The notes beneath the pieces were generated by a model. That model made no database searches. It worked only from the letters and a program-made list of their open reading frames with translations, and was not told where the DNA came from. A stretch of DNA of 64,000 nucleotides from Massilia sp. R2A-15 (GTDB lineage Bacteria > Pseudomonadota > Gammaproteobacteria > Burkholderiales > Burkholderiaceae_D): positions 2,170,001 through 2,234,000 of the forward strand of contig NZ_CP131935.1 of assembly GCF_030704305.1 (NCBI RefSeq). Reading direction: 5' to 3'. Below, in pieces: positions 43,397 through 53,199 of this stretch. Numbering within the stretch: the stretch's first letter is position 1; every line of letters begins with the position of its first letter. A program made the translations under genes and the position numbers.

Positions 43397-44737
43397 CTAC
43401 AGCAGCCGGGCGACGTCGTTGAAGACAGCCAGCGCCATCAGCAGGACCAGCAAGCCGATCCCGGCGCGCTGCGCGAAAGCCCCTATCCGTTCAGGCAAGG
43501 GGCGGCCGGTCAAAACTTCCAGCGAATAATACAGCAAATGTCCCCCATCCAGCACCGGAATTGGTAACAGATTCATCACACCGAGGCTGATGCTGATGAA
43601 GGCGATGAAGCCCAAAAACACCGGGGCGCCCATGCGGGCGGTCTGTCCGGCGTAATCGGCGATGGTGATCGGGCCCGTGACGTTCTTCAGCGAGACCTCG
43701 CCGGTGACCATCTTGCCGATCATCTTCACGCTCATGACGCTGGTGTCCCAGGTCTTGCGCACGGCTTTTTCGAACGCTTCGAGCGGCCCTGAGCTGACCG
43801 TCACCGTCTCGGGCGCCATGCTGGTCAGGACCTTGATCACCCACGCCTTGCGGGCGGGGTCGAATTCGGGCGCCACCGTCAGGGTGAACGGCGCGCCGCC
43901 GCGCAAGCCTTCGAGCGCGATCGGACGACCGGCCGATGCGCGCACCGCCTCGACCAGCGCCACGCCGTCGGTCACCGGCTTGCCGTCGATTGCGGTGACC
44001 ACGTCGCGCGGCTGCAGGCCGGCCCTGGCGCCCGGGCCAGCGGCGATCACCTGCTCGACTACCGCCTTCGGCCGCCAGAGGTCGAGGCCGAGCTTTGTCA
44101 GCACGTCGCCGTCGACGTCGAGGCCGGCCAGCGCGCGCGCCGGCAGGATCGCGACAAACTGGCCGCCTTCGGCCTGGCGCACGTCGAGCCGGGCGTCGCG
44201 CTTGTCGACGATCGCCTGGATCAGCTCCCAGCGCAGGTCGCCCCATGCTGCCACCGCGTTGCCGTTGACGGCGACGACGTGCTCGCCGCCGCGCAGGCCG
44301 GCGGTGTAGGCGGCGCTGGCTTCGGCCGGCGCGCGCAGCCGGGTCGACGGTTCGACCGTGCCGTACATCGACAGCCCGGTGTACACCAGGATCGCCAGCA
44401 GGAAGTTGGCCAGCGGGCCGGCGGCGACGATGGCGATGCGGCGCCACACGCTTTGATGGGTGAACTCGCGGCGCAGGTCGGCCTCGGTCATGCCCGGAGC
44501 GTCGGGGTCGCGCAGGTCGAGCATCTTGACGTAGCCGCCCAGCGGCAGCGCGGAGACCGCCCATTCGGTCTGGTCGGGTCCGAAGCGGCGCGACCAGACG
44601 ATCTTGCCCATGCCGACCGAGAAGCGCAGCACCTTCACGCCGCACAGGCGCGCGACGACGTAATGCCCCAGCTCGTGGAAGATGATCAGGGGGCCCAGCG
44701 CAAGCAGGAAGGCCAGCGCGGTGGTGATCAGGTTCAT
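43397..44737 (-). CDS. rseP: site-2 protease RseP
   Basis: An intramembrane zinc protease of the sigma-E stress pathway. The 446-residue product has HELGH at residues 21-25, two central PDZ domains ([18 protein letters not shown] and [19 protein letters not shown]) and the C-terminal [15 protein letters not shown] motif that supplies the third zinc ligand. Its start overlaps the dxr stop by ATGA. Confidence 0.96.
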   Translation of the reverse strand: MNLITTALAFLLALGPLIIFHELGHYVVARLCGVKVLRFSVGMGKIVWSRRFGPDQTEWAVSALPLGGYVKMLDLRDPDAPGMTEADLRREFTHQSVWRRIAIVAAGPLANFLLAILVYTGLSMYGTVEPSTRLRAPAEASAAYTAGLRGGEHVVAVNGNAVAAWGDLRWELIQAIVDKRDARLDVRQAEGGQFVAILPARALAGLDVDGDVLTKLGLDLWRPKAVVEQVIAAGPGARAGLQPRDVVTAIDGKPVTDGVALVEAVRASAGRPIALEGLRGGAPFTLTVAPEFDPARKAWVIKVLTSMAPETVTVSSGPLEAFEKAVRKTWDTSVMSVKMIGKMVTGEVSLKNVTGPITIADYAGQTARMGAPVFLGFIAFISISLGVMNLLPIPVLDGGHLLYYSLEVLTGRPLPERIGAFAQRAGIGLLVLLMALAVFNDVARLL

Positions 44738-45909
44738 CGCGCGATACCGGCCACGATGGTGCGCGCCGCGGCGCGCGCAAGCGCGTCCTGCGCCATCACC
44801 GCTTCGATGCTGCTGGCGGCGCCATGCTCGTTTTCGTGCATCACGCGGGCGATCACGCGGTCGATGTCGCGAAAGCCGATGCGGCGATCGAGGAAGGCTT
44901 CCACCGCCACTTCATTGGCCGCGTTGAGCAGCGCCGGCGAGGTGCCGCCGGCGACCAGCGCCTCGAACGCCAGCGCCAGGCACGGGAAGCGCGCGAAGTC
45001 GGGCTTTTCGAATTGCAGCGTGCCGATGGTGGTCAGGTCGAGCTGCCCTACTCCCGACTCGATCCGCTCCGGGAAGGCCAGCGCGTGGGCGATCGGCGTG
45101 CGCATGTCGGGGTTGCCCAGTTGCGCCAGCACCGAGCCATCGACGTAGGACACCATCGAGTGGATCACGCTTTGCGGGTGGATCACCACGTCGATCTGCG
45201 ACGCCGGGGCGCCGAACAGCCAGTGCGCCTCGATCACCTCGAGGCCCTTGTTCATCATGGTGGCCGAATCGACCGAGATCTTGCGGCCCATCGACCAGTT
45301 CGGGTGCTTGCAGGCCTGCTCGGGCGTGACGTCTTCCAGCGTCTCGACGGCGCGCGACAGGAAGGGGCCGCCGGATGCGGTCAGGACGATCTTGGCGACG
45401 CCGGCGCCTTCGGGCGAGCGCGCGTACGACTGCGGCAGCGACTGGAAGATGGCATTGTGCTCGCTGTCGATCGGCAGCAGGATTGCACCATTTTGGTGCA
45501 CTGCGTCCATGAACAGCTGGCCGGACATCACCAGCGCTTCCTTGTTCGCCAGCAGGATCTTCTTGCCGGCGCGGGCTGCGGCGAGGGCCGGCGCGAGGCC
45601 GGCGGCGCCGACGATGGCGGCCATCACGGTATCGGCTTCGGCCGCCACTTCGCACAGCGCCGCTTCGCCGTAGGAGACGTCGCAGCGGATGTCTTTCGCG
45701 CGCAGCAGCGAAGCCAGTTGCGATGCCGCTTCAGCGCTGCCGACCACCGCGCGGCGCGGACGGAACTGCGCGCATTGCGCGGCCAGTTCTTCGACCTTGC
45801 TGTGCGCGGTCAGCGCGTGGACTTTGTATTTGTCGGGATGACGCGCGAGCACGTCGAGGGTCGACACACCGATCGAGCCGGTGGCGCCTAGGATGGTGAT
45901 GTGTTGCAT
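44734..45909 (-). CDS. dxr: 1-deoxy-D-xylulose 5-phosphate reductoisomerase
   Basis: Second enzyme of the MEP isoprenoid pathway (NADPH-dependent). The 391-residue product has the nucleotide-binding [49 protein letters not shown] VLTASGGPF and [20 protein letters not shown] in two parts. Isoprenoids made here feed the neighbouring uppS. Standard length. Confidence 0.97.
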   Translation of the reverse strand: MQHITILGATGSIGVSTLDVLARHPDKYKVHALTAHSKVEELAAQCAQFRPRRAVVGSAEAASQLASLLRAKDIRCDVSYGEAALCEVAAEADTVMAAIVGAAGLAPALAAARAGKKILLANKEALVMSGQLFMDAVHQNGAILLPIDSEHNAIFQSLPQSYARSPEGAGVAKIVLTASGGPFLSRAVETLEDVTPEQACKHPNWSMGRKISVDSATMMNKGLEVIEAHWLFGAPASQIDVVIHPQSVIHSMVSYVDGSVLAQLGNPDMRTPIAHALAFPERIESGVGQLDLTTIGTLQFEKPDFARFPCLALAFEALVAGGTSPALLNAANEVAVEAFLDRRIGFRDIDRVIARVMHENEHGAASSIEAVMAQDALARAAARTIVAGIAR

Positions 45910-45918
45910 GGGATGCCT

Positions 45919-46749
45919 TTAGAGCCAGGTGTCGATCAGCGCAGCCAAGGGCAATACGGGGATCAGGGCGTCGATCCGGTCCAGCACTCCGCCGTGGCCA
46001 GGCAGCAGGCTGCTGCTGTCCTTGACGCCGGCGCGGCGCTTCAACTGGGATTCGAACAGGTCGCCGACGATGCTCGCGGCGACGATCACGGCCAGGATGG
46101 CCGCCAGCACCGCCCAGCCGAATTTGGCCTGGACGTGCACCGCGAAGGTGTCGGCCAGCGCGGCGCCGCCGAAGATCACGGTCGATGCGGCGATGACGAA
46201 CACCGCGATGGCGCCGCCGATCGCGCCTTCCCAGGATTTGCCGGGGGAGATCGATGGGGCGAGTTTATGTTTGCCGAAGGCCTTGCCGGCGGCGTAGGCG
46301 CCGATGTCGGCGATCCACACCAGCGCCATCACGGACAGCAGGTAGGCCGGCGAATGGCGGAACAGCGCGACGATGGCGGCGAAGCAGGCGACGATGGCGA
46401 TCGCGTAGGTCAGCGACAGCATGGTGTTGGCGGTGGTGCCAAGCGCCGGCAGGCCGATCTTCAGCGACGGCGCCAGGCGCAGCAGCCAGATCAGCGCGCT
46501 GATGGCGAACCAGAACAGCATGACAGCCTGGTGCGCGACGAAGAAGGCGTACACGAAGGCCGCAGTCCACGCGGCGGCGATGAGCAGCGCGCGGGCCGAG
46601 CCGGGATTGAACAGGCGGAAGCCTTCCCAGATCGCGGCGCCGAAGAACACCGTGACCACCACCGCGAACGCGATCGGGTCGTGAAAGTACAGCACCGGCA
46701 GCAATACCGCCAGCAACGCGACCGCCGTGATGATACGGGTCTTGAGCAT
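45919..46749 (-). CDS. cdsA: phosphatidate cytidylyltransferase
   Basis: A membrane enzyme making CDP-diacylglycerol for phospholipid synthesis. The 276 residues include about seven hydrophobic segments and the C-terminal signature SIVGDLFESQLKRRAGVKDSS split around residue 230, followed by LLPGHGGVLDRIDAL. SPGKSWEGAIGG is also typical. Its ATG follows the uppS stop with no gap. Confidence 0.96.
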   Translation of the reverse strand: MLKTRIITAVALLAVLLPVLYFHDPIAFAVVVTVFFGAAIWEGFRLFNPGSARALLIAAAWTAAFVYAFFVAHQAVMLFWFAISALIWLLRLAPSLKIGLPALGTTANTMLSLTYAIAIVACFAAIVALFRHSPAYLLSVMALVWIADIGAYAAGKAFGKHKLAPSISPGKSWEGAIGGAIAVFVIAASTVIFGGAALADTFAVHVQAKFGWAVLAAILAVIVAASIVGDLFESQLKRRAGVKDSSSLLPGHGGVLDRIDALIPVLPLAALIDTWL

Positions 46750-47502
46750 TTATTTTTTCTTTTCGGCCAGTTGGTCGCCGGTGCGGCCAAAACGCCGTTC
46801 GCGGCCTTGATACGAGGAGATCGCCGTGTCCAGCGCCGCGGTCGAGAAGTCGGGCCAGAAGGTGTCGGTGAAGTACAGCTCGGAATACGCCAGCTGCCAC
46901 AGCAGGAAGTTCGAGATGCGCTCTTCCCCGCCGGTGCGGATGAACAGGTCCGGCTCGGGCGCGTACGCCATCGCCAGGTGTTCGGCCAGCTGCTCTTCCG
47001 TGAAATCGGTTACACCCGGATGCGCAGCGACCATCTTGCCGGTGGCCTGCATGATGTCCCAGCGGCCGCCGTAGTTGGCGCAGATGGTCAGCGTCAGGCG
47101 CGTGTTGTTGGCGGTGCGGCGCTCGGCGTTGGCGATCATTTCGCGCAGCTTGGCGTCAAAGCGCGACAGGTCGCCCACCACCTTCAGGCGGATGTCGTTG
47201 GCGTGCATCTTCGCCACTTCGCGCTCGAGCGCGGTGACGAACAGGCGCATCAGCAGCGACACTTCCTCTTCCGGGCGGCGCCAGTTCTCCGACGAGAACG
47301 CGAACAGCGTCAGGTACTCGATGCCGCGCTCGACACAGGCCTCGACGCAATCGCGCACCGCCTCCACGCCCTTGACGTGGCCGGCAACGCGCGGCAGCAG
47401 CCGCTTGGTGGCCCAGCGGCCGTTGCCGTCCATGATGATCGCCACGTGCCGGGGCACCTTGGCGACTTCAGGGACGGCTGTGGTGGAACTCTTGAAGATC
47501 AT
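46750..47502 (-). CDS. uppS: undecaprenyl diphosphate synthase
   Basis: It builds the C55 lipid carrier for cell-wall and LPS synthesis. The 250-residue cis-prenyltransferase has [39 protein letters not shown] and the C-terminal [19 protein letters not shown]. All catalytic Asp and Arg residues seem present. It follows frr by eight bases. Confidence 0.97.
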   Translation of the reverse strand: MIFKSSTTAVPEVAKVPRHVAIIMDGNGRWATKRLLPRVAGHVKGVEAVRDCVEACVERGIEYLTLFAFSSENWRRPEEEVSLLMRLFVTALEREVAKMHANDIRLKVVGDLSRFDAKLREMIANAERRTANNTRLTLTICANYGGRWDIMQATGKMVAAHPGVTDFTEEQLAEHLAMAYAPEPDLFIRTGGEERISNFLLWQLAYSELYFTDTFWPDFSTAALDTAISSYQGRERRFGRTGDQLAEKKK

Positions 47503-47510
47503 CTGGGAAG

Positions 47511-48071
47511 TTAAACCGTCAGCACTTCTTTTTCTTTGTCGACGACCATCTTGTCGACCTCGGCGACGAACTTGTCGGTCAGCTTCTGGATCTCGTCGGT
47601 CGAACGGCGCTCGTCGTCTTCCGACGCCAGCTTGTCCTTGACCAGCTTCTTGACCTGCTCGTTGGCGTCGCGGCGGATGTTGCGGATCGCGATCTTGGCG
47701 TCTTCCGCCTCGTTCTTGACCAGCTTGACCATTTCCTTGCGGCGCTCTTCGGACAGCATCGGGGTCGGCACGCGGATCTGCTCGCCCTGCGACGACGGGT
47801 TCAGGCCCAGGTCGGAATCGCGGATCGCCTTTTCGATGGTGGTCAGCATCTTCTTTTCGTACGGCTGCACGCCGATGGTGCGGGCGTCGATCAGGGTCAC
47901 GTTGGCGACCTGGCTCAGCGCGGTCGGCGAACCGTAGTACTCGACCATGACGTGGTCGAGGATGCCGGTGTGGGCGCGGCCGGTACGGACCTTGGCCAGG
48001 TCGGCGCGCAGCGTCTCGATCGACTTTGCCATGCGATCCTGGGCGTTTTTCTTGATGTCAGCGATGGTCAT
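47511..48071 (-). CDS. frr: ribosome recycling factor
   Basis: It splits post-termination ribosomes together with EF-G. The 186-residue product has [21 protein letters not shown] near the N-terminus, then [31 protein letters not shown] and [16 protein letters not shown]. Normal length and position between pyrH and uppS. Confidence 0.97.
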   Translation of the reverse strand: MTIADIKKNAQDRMAKSIETLRADLAKVRTGRAHTGILDHVMVEYYGSPTALSQVANVTLIDARTIGVQPYEKKMLTTIEKAIRDSDLGLNPSSQGEQIRVPTPMLSEERRKEMVKLVKNEAEDAKIAIRNIRRDANEQVKKLVKDKLASEDDERRSTDEIQKLTDKFVAEVDKMVVDKEKEVLTV

Positions 48072-48122
48072 GCTGCTCTCCTGTAGCTTTTTAAGATTGT
48101 TGCTTGAAAATAATGCGATATT

Positions 48123-48839
48123 TTACACGTGAACCAGGGTGCCTTCATCCTCGCCCATGATCACGGCCTTGAGCGCGCCCGGCTTGACGATCGAGAACAC
48201 CTTGATCGGCAGCTTCTGGTCGCGGCACAGCGCGAACGCGGTCGCGTCCATCACCTGCAGGTGCTTGGCGATCGCCTCGTCGAAGGTGATCGACTCGTAG
48301 CGGGTGGCGTTCGGGTCCTTCTTAGGGTCGGCAGTATATACGCCATCGACCTTGGTTGCCTTCAGCACGATCTCGGCGCTGATCTCGGAGCCGCGCAGCG
48401 CGGCGGCGGTGTCGGTGGTGAAGAATGGATTGCCGGTGCCGGCGGCGAACACGACGACCTTGCCCTCTTCCAGGTACTGCAGCGCCTTCGGGCGCACGTA
48501 AGGCTCGACCACCTGGTCGATGCCGATGGCCGACATCACGCGCGCGGTCACACCGGCCTGGCGCATCGCGTCGGCCAGCGCCAGCGCGTTCATCACGGTG
48601 GCCAGCATGCCCATGTAGTCGGCGGTGGCGCGGTCCATGCCCTGGGCGCCCGGCGCGACGCCGCGGAAGATGTTGCCGCCGCCGATGACCACGGCCAGCT
48701 CCACGCCCATTTTCGCCACCTCCGCCACGTCGGCGACCATGCGCTCGATCGTGCCGCGGTTGATCCCGTACGGATCGTCGCCCATCAGTGCTTCGCCAGA
48801 CAACTTGAGAAGAACGCGTTTATAGGCTGGTTTGGTCAT
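48123..48839 (-). CDS. pyrH: UMP kinase
   Basis: It phosphorylates UMP to UDP. The 238-residue amino-acid-kinase-fold protein has [43 protein letters not shown] and [19 protein letters not shown]. It lies between tsf and frr, the standard order. Confidence 0.97.
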   Translation of the reverse strand: MTKPAYKRVLLKLSGEALMGDDPYGINRGTIERMVADVAEVAKMGVELAVVIGGGNIFRGVAPGAQGMDRATADYMGMLATVMNALALADAMRQAGVTARVMSAIGIDQVVEPYVRPKALQYLEEGKVVVFAAGTGNPFFTTDTAAALRGSEISAEIVLKATKVDGVYTADPKKDPNATRYESITFDEAIAKHLQVMDATAFALCRDQKLPIKVFSIVKPGALKAVIMGEDEGTLVHV

Positions 48840-48945
48840 GTAGAGGCTCCTGGGTGACGGATTATTCGGTGCTGGCCGGCGGGCGCCTCGCGGGCGCGCC
48901 GGCCGGCCTCACCGCCCGCGAGGGACGGTGGAACTTGCGACAGCT

Positions 48946-48969
48946 AAAAAAACGGGCCTTCCGGCCCGC
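48946..48969 (-). terminator. intrinsic terminator after tsf
   Basis: On the minus strand, GCGGGCC-GGAA-GGCCCG is followed directly by TTTTTTT. It begins nine bases after the tsf stop codon. A strong GC stem and T-run make this a clear Rho-independent terminator, so pyrH likely has its own promoter. Confidence 0.9.
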
Positions 48970-48977
48970 TTTGCAAC

Positions 48978-49886
48978 TTACTGCTTCGAGGCAGCCATCT
49001 GGGCTGCGACTTCTGCGGCAAAGTCGTCCTGCTTCTTCTCGATACCCTCGCCAACGACGAACATGGTGAATGCCTTGACGGTGGTGTTGGCCGCTTTCAG
49101 CATCTGCTCGATCGACTGCTTGTCGTTCTTGACGAACGCCTGGTTCAGCAGCGAGACTTCCTTCAGGTACTTCTGGACCGAACCTTCGAGGCGCTTGGCC
49201 AGGATTTCCGGCGACTGGGCCGGCTTGCCTTCGGCGGCGGCCTTGTCGGCGTCCTCCTGGGCCTTCAGTGCGGCGACCGAACGCTCTTTCTCGATCAGTT
49301 CAGCTGGCACCTGGTCGGCCGACAGCGACACTGGCTTCATCGCGGCGATGTGCATCGCGACGTCCTTGCCGACCTGCTCGTCCGCGCCTTCGAATTCGAC
49401 CATCACGCCGATACGGTTGCTGTGGATGTACGAAGCGAGCTTGCCGGTGGTTTCGAAACGCTGGAAGCGGCGGATCGACATATTTTCGCCGATTTTGCCG
49501 ATCAGTGCGGCACGCACTTCATCCAGGGTCTTGCCGTCGAGCGGCAGGGCCAGCAGGGCAGCCACGTCGGCCGGGTTGTGCTCGACCACCAGCTTGGCGG
49601 CGTTGTTGGCCAGCGCCAGGAAGTCGTCGTTCTTGGCGACGAAGTCGGTTTCGCTGTTAATTTCCAGTAGTGCGCCCTTGTTGCCGGCGATGTAAGCGAC
49701 GACCACGCCTTCGGCGGTGATGCGCGACGAGGCTTTCGACGCCTTGCCGCCCAGCTTGACGCGCAGGATCTCTTCCGCACGGGCCATGTCGCCTTCGGCT
49801 TCGGTCAGTGCTTTTTTGCATTCCATCATTGGTGCGTCGGTCTTGCCGCGCAGTTCGCCTACCATCGCTGCAGTAATCGCTGCCAT
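48978..49886 (-). CDS. tsf: elongation factor Ts
   Basis: The nucleotide exchange factor for EF-Tu. The 302-residue product has the N-terminal UBA-like [20 protein letters not shown], the core motif [21 protein letters not shown] in two parts, and [11 protein letters not shown] strong AGGAG is present. Terminator-like hairpins lie on both sides. Confidence 0.97.
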   Translation of the reverse strand: MAAITAAMVGELRGKTDAPMMECKKALTEAEGDMARAEEILRVKLGGKASKASSRITAEGVVVAYIAGNKGALLEINSETDFVAKNDDFLALANNAAKLVVEHNPADVAALLALPLDGKTLDEVRAALIGKIGENMSIRRFQRFETTGKLASYIHSNRIGVMVEFEGADEQVGKDVAMHIAAMKPVSLSADQVPAELIEKERSVAALKAQEDADKAAAEGKPAQSPEILAKRLEGSVQKYLKEVSLLNQAFVKNDKQSIEQMLKAANTTVKAFTMFVVGEGIEKKQDDFAAEVAAQMAASKQ

Positions 49887-49951
49887 GTGAATTCTCCTAA
49901 TATCTATCCGTCGGGGGCGCGCATTGCTGGCGCCGCGCTATCGACTTCGGT

Positions 49952-49983
49952 TTAAAAAAAAGGGTGACGACGCCACCCTTTTT
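49952..49983 (-). terminator. hairpin with T-run between rpsB and tsf
   Basis: On the minus strand, AAGGGTG-n-CACCCTT is followed by a run of T and then AAACC. It lies 32 bases after the rpsB stop. It may terminate or attenuate transcription so that rpsB is expressed more than tsf. A second small hairpin (AGCAGGG/CCCTGCT) precedes it at about 49990-50007. Confidence 0.8.
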
Positions 49984-50014
49984 GATTCAAGCAGGGTCGC
50001 CCCTGCTTAGGTAA

Positions 50015-50764
50015 TTACGCCTGCTCGGAAACTTCGACGAAGTCGTCGCCCGACGACTTGACCATGTCGGCCACTTCGTTGGTGGCGTTGGCACGGCCTT
50101 CGATGATCGCATCAGCGACGCCGCGGGCGTACAGCATGATGGCCTTCGACGAGTCGTCGTTGCCTGGAATGACGTGGGTCACGCCTTCTGGCGAGTGGTT
50201 GGTATCGACCACGCCGATGACCGGGATGCCCAGCTTGCCGGCTTCGGTGATCGCGCCCTTGTGGTAGCCGACGTCGACGACGAAGATCGCGTCAGGCACG
50301 CCGCCCATTTCCTTGATGCCGCCGATGGACTTCTGCAGCTTGACCATCTCGCGCTGGAACATCAGGCCTTCTTTTTTCGACAGCTTCTCGACCGAACCGT
50401 CTTCGATCTGGGCTTCCATGTCCTTCAGGCGCTTGATCGAGGTCTTGATGGTCTTGAAGTTGGTCAGCATGCCGCCGAGCCAACGCTGGTCGACGAAAGG
50501 CACGCCTGCGCGCTGGGCTTCAGCGGCGATGATGTCGCGGGCCTGGCGCTTGGTGCCGACCATCAGGATGGTGCCGCGCTGGGCAGCAACCTGCTTGATG
50601 GTTTTCATCGCTTCCTGATACATGCCCATCGTCTTTTCCAAGTTGATGATATGGATCTTGTTGCGGTGACCGAAGATGAACGGCGCCATCTTTGGGTTCC
50701 AAAAACGGGTTTGGTGACCGAAGTGGACACCGGCTTCCAGCATTTCACGCATTGTTACGGACAT
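50015..50764 (-). CDS. rpsB: 30S ribosomal protein S2
   Basis: A small-subunit ribosomal protein, 249 residues. Family motifs are [52 protein letters not shown] and [12 protein letters not shown]. It is first in the minus-strand block. In most relatives map is its divergent neighbour; here two unknown genes lie between. Confidence 0.98.
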   Translation of the reverse strand: MSVTMREMLEAGVHFGHQTRFWNPKMAPFIFGHRNKIHIINLEKTMGMYQEAMKTIKQVAAQRGTILMVGTKRQARDIIAAEAQRAGVPFVDQRWLGGMLTNFKTIKTSIKRLKDMEAQIEDGSVEKLSKKEGLMFQREMVKLQKSIGGIKEMGGVPDAIFVVDVGYHKGAITEAGKLGIPVIGVVDTNHSPEGVTHVIPGNDDSSKAIMLYARGVADAIIEGRANATNEVADMVKSSGDDFVEVSEQA

Positions 50765-50791
50765 TACATTTCTCCAGGGTTGGGTCTGGAA

Positions 50792-50829
50792 TCCGGTCAG
50801 TCACCATTCAGGCACCCTTTGCGACCGGA
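50792..50829 (-). promoter_or_regulatory. candidate structured leader of rpsB
   Basis: In the 5' leader of rpsB, TCCGGTC at 50792-50798 can pair with GACCGGA at 50823-50829, a seven-base stem with a 24-base loop, 28 bases before the start codon. S2 is known to regulate its own operon through the leader in other bacteria; whether this stem does so is inference. Confidence 0.4.
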
Positions 50830-50939
50830 CTCGCGATTTAACATTATTTGCACTACGTTTTACATCTTCGCCCGAAAAGCTAACCGAGCAACCCGAGATT
50901 ATAAGCGGATTTGGGCAGTCTTTCAAGTGATTCCCCGTG

Positions 50940-51000
50940 CTGGCGGCGCGCCCAAGGGGCTTGCCTGAGACGTCAGGCAAGCTGCCGCGCCAGCCGCCAG
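50940..51000. repeat. 61-base nested inverted repeat
   Basis: Outer arms CTGGCGGC (50940-50947) and GCCGCCAG (50993-51000) enclose a perfect inner hairpin, GCTTGCCTGA-GACG-TCAGGCAAGC (50959-50982). It lies in the 361-base stretch between rpsB and the nuclease-like gene that otherwise shows no gene. A GGTTTTG follows on the plus strand, but no gene reads into it from that side. It may end transcripts of the nuclease-like gene. Confidence 0.7.
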
Positions 51001-51125
51001 GTTTTGTCAACTCGGAATGGCGGTGTCTGCGTCCGCAGGAGAGATGCCCGACTGGAGAAGCGACCGGTCAGCGTCAGCCCCTCTAAGCCAGGGTCATGCG
51101 GATACGGACCGGGAACGGCGGCCAA

Positions 51126-51581
51126 TCAGAAAGCAGCCATCAGCGCACGTCGAATCGTCTCAACCGCAGTTCCGGCGCTCTCATCACTAAGCCATGCTGT
51201 GCGAACATTGTCCTGATTCAGGGCGCGAACAGCCGAACCATCCTGCGCTCCATCGACAATCAACAGAAATTCTTTCCCAGCCTTGTGGTAGGCGTCGCTA
51301 ATTAACTTGAACTTCATAAGGTTCGCGCGCGAAAGACCCTGGGATGCCTTGAGTTCGACAGCAAGCAATCTGCCCGTCTCGTCATTCCGAATGAGAAAAT
51401 CCGGCCGATATCCGAACGATCCCTCGCCCTCATCAGGGACAACGCGGATCGAATCTTGCTCTTGTGTCCACGATAGGGGAGCGGACAGCGCGCACGAGAG
51501 TGACTCTGCCAGTTTTCGCTCGGACAGCGAGCGGAATTGGCGTTGCTCGCCGGGGCGATTCGCGAAATCAAAATCGTTCAT
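51126..51581 (-). CDS. PD-(D/E)xK nuclease-like protein of unknown function
   Basis: A 151-residue protein with a PD-(D/E)xK-type active site: Pro60-Asp61 in GYRPDFLIRND and Glu76-x-Lys78 in LLAVELKAS, with a candidate upstream acidic residue in the first helix region. The spacing fits restriction-like nucleases. A strong AAGGAGG precedes the ATG at 51581. The start overlaps the stop of the upstream membrane-protein gene by ATGA, so the two are coupled. Base composition is visibly less GC-rich than neighbouring genes. Target and role are unknown; a defence or mobile-element origin is possible. Confidence 0.7.
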   Translation of the reverse strand: MNDFDFANRPGEQRQFRSLSERKLAESLSCALSAPLSWTQEQDSIRVVPDEGEGSFGYRPDFLIRNDETGRLLAVELKASQGLSRANLMKFKLISDAYHKAGKEFLLIVDGAQDGSAVRALNQDNVRTAWLSDESAGTAVETIRRALMAAF

Positions 51582-52276
51582 GGCACCTCCTTCCATTTCC
51601 ATTCATCTCCATGATAGACGAAAAGCCCCACCTCGACGGCGAAGGCAAGCACCGCGGCCGCAAAGCCGAACATCGCAGCGACGGCTGAGGGGGTTCCCGC
51701 CAAAAACTTGGAACTTAGTCCGAAAACGAGCCCCGGGACCAAGAGTTTGCTCGCCCATTTTTCGCCGGCGGCGCTACTTAGCTGACCGAGCAGGGAAACT
51801 CGAACCCCACTCATAATCAGCGTTTCCCCCTCCTCTTCCTCGACAAAAATCCTTGCATCGATCAATTTTCTTCCCTTATTTAGCTCGGGCAGCAACTGTT
51901 GGGTCACGCGCCGCGTTTGCTTTTTGAGTTCCGCTACGGTGGTAGCAGTGATATGTATCGTGATTGTTGTCGGACCATCGAAGAAGTACAAAATCGACGC
52001 GGCGTCGCGAATCAGTTGGGCCGCTATGACAGTTGGCGCGACCGCCGGAGCCATTGACGCGTAAGTGGTGCCCTTCAATGCGACGAGGGGCTGTACCCCC
52101 TGTGATCCAACATGCTCGCTCAGCGCTTGGCAAAGCGCTGGTCGATCATACGATGCAGTGACAGTAATCTGAGCGTACATCTCTATCCCACGGGCCAAGA
52201 GGCGAATCGTAACGAACAAGGCGACATCTTCGCCCGGATCGTCCAGATACAGCTTGACACTTATCGCCATGGCCAT
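51578..52276 (-). CDS. two-helix membrane protein of unknown function, partner of the nuclease-like gene
   Basis: About 232 residues. A soluble N-terminal region (1-170) predicted rich in beta strands includes ALFVTIRLLARGIEMYAQIT and TTITIHITATTVAEL. It is followed by an acidic patch (EEEEGE) and two hydrophobic helices near 177-194 and 197-221, with a short Trp/Lys tail. No family is recognised. The ATG at 52276 is one of two close in-frame Met codons. The sequence has AT-rich patches unlike its neighbours. It is divergent from map and coupled to the nuclease-like gene by a four-base overlap. Confidence 0.6.
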   Translation of the reverse strand: MAMAISVKLYLDDPGEDVALFVTIRLLARGIEMYAQITVTASYDRPALCQALSEHVGSQGVQPLVALKGTTYASMAPAVAPTVIAAQLIRDAASILYFFDGPTTITIHITATTVAELKKQTRRVTQQLLPELNKGRKLIDARIFVEEEEGETLIMSGVRVSLLGQLSSAAGEKWASKLLVPGLVFGLSSKFLAGTPSAVAAMFGFAAAVLAFAVEVGLFVYHGDEWKWKEVP

Positions 52277-52296
52277 CGCCAGACATCGACATCCCT

Positions 52297-52302
52297 TATA
52301 AT
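52297..52302 (+). promoter_or_regulatory. candidate -10 box of map
   Basis: A perfect TATAAT lies 66 bases upstream of the map start codon. No good -35 hexamer was found at the usual spacing. It lies just outside the start of the divergent membrane-protein gene. Confidence 0.4.
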
Positions 52303-52368
52303 GTCGGATATCCGCGTCCCAGCCGAAGCTCTCGCTGCGCACCCACTTTTTTGCCGATTGTGAACTCT

Positions 52369-53196
52369 ATGTCCTCCATCTCCATCAAGACCCCCGAAGA
52401 AATCGCGGGCATGCGCATTGCCGGCCGCCTCGGCTCCGAAGTACTCGACTACATCACCCCGTTCGTCAAGGCCGGCGTGACCACAGGCGAACTCGATCGC
52501 CTGTGCCACGAGTACATGGTGAACGTGCAGGGCTCGATCCCGGCGCCGCTGAACTATTGTCCGCCCGGCTACACCCCGTATCCGAAGGCGATCTGCACCT
52601 CGGTCAACGACGTGATCTGCCACGGCATCCCGGGCGACAAGGTGCTCAAGAACGGCGACGTGGTCAACCTCGACATCACCGTCATCAAGGATGGCTACCA
52701 CGGCGACAACAGCCGCATGTTCTTCATCGGCGAGCCGTCGATCCTGGCCAAGCGCCTGTCCGACGTGACCTACGAATGCATGTGGCTGGGGATCTCGAAA
52801 GTGAAGCCGGGCGCGCACCTGGGCGACATCGGCCACGTGATCCAGCAGCACGCCGAAAAGCACGGCTACAGCGTGGTGCGCGAATTCTGTGGCCACGGCA
52901 TCGGCAAGGTGTTCCACGAAGAGCCGCAAGTGCTGCACTACGGTCGTCCGGGCACGCTGGAGAAGCTTGAAGCGGGCATGATCTTCACGATCGAGCCGAT
53001 GATCAACGCCGGTCGCCGCGATATCCGCGAAATGGGCGACGGCTGGACCATCAAGACCAAGGACCGCAGCCTGTCGGCGCAGTGGGAGCACACCGTGCTG
53101 GTCACCGAAACCGGCTACGAGATCCTGACCCTGTCGGCCGGCTCACCGCCGCCGCCGGCCTTCATCGCCCAGCCAGCGGCCACCGCGGCGGCGTAA
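52369..53196 (+). CDS. map: methionine aminopeptidase, type I
   Basis: It removes the initiator methionine from new proteins. The 275-residue product has the pita-bread fold metal ligands in LDITVIKDGYHGDNSRMF (two Asp), CGHGIGKVFHEEPQ (His), FTIEPMIN (Glu) and the C-terminal WEHTVLVTE. The ATG at 52369 (MSSISIKTPEE) is the conserved start. The Pro/Ala-rich tail is slightly longer than usual. glnD follows after three bases. Confidence 0.97.
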   Translation: MSSISIKTPEEIAGMRIAGRLGSEVLDYITPFVKAGVTTGELDRLCHEYMVNVQGSIPAPLNYCPPGYTPYPKAICTSVNDVICHGIPGDKVLKNGDVVNLDITVIKDGYHGDNSRMFFIGEPSILAKRLSDVTYECMWLGISKVKPGAHLGDIGHVIQQHAEKHGYSVVREFCGHGIGKVFHEEPQVLHYGRPGTLEKLEAGMIFTIEPMINAGRRDIREMGDGWTIKTKDRSLSAQWEHTVLVTETGYEILTLSAGSPPPPAFIAQPAATAAA

Positions 53197-53199
53197 GCC

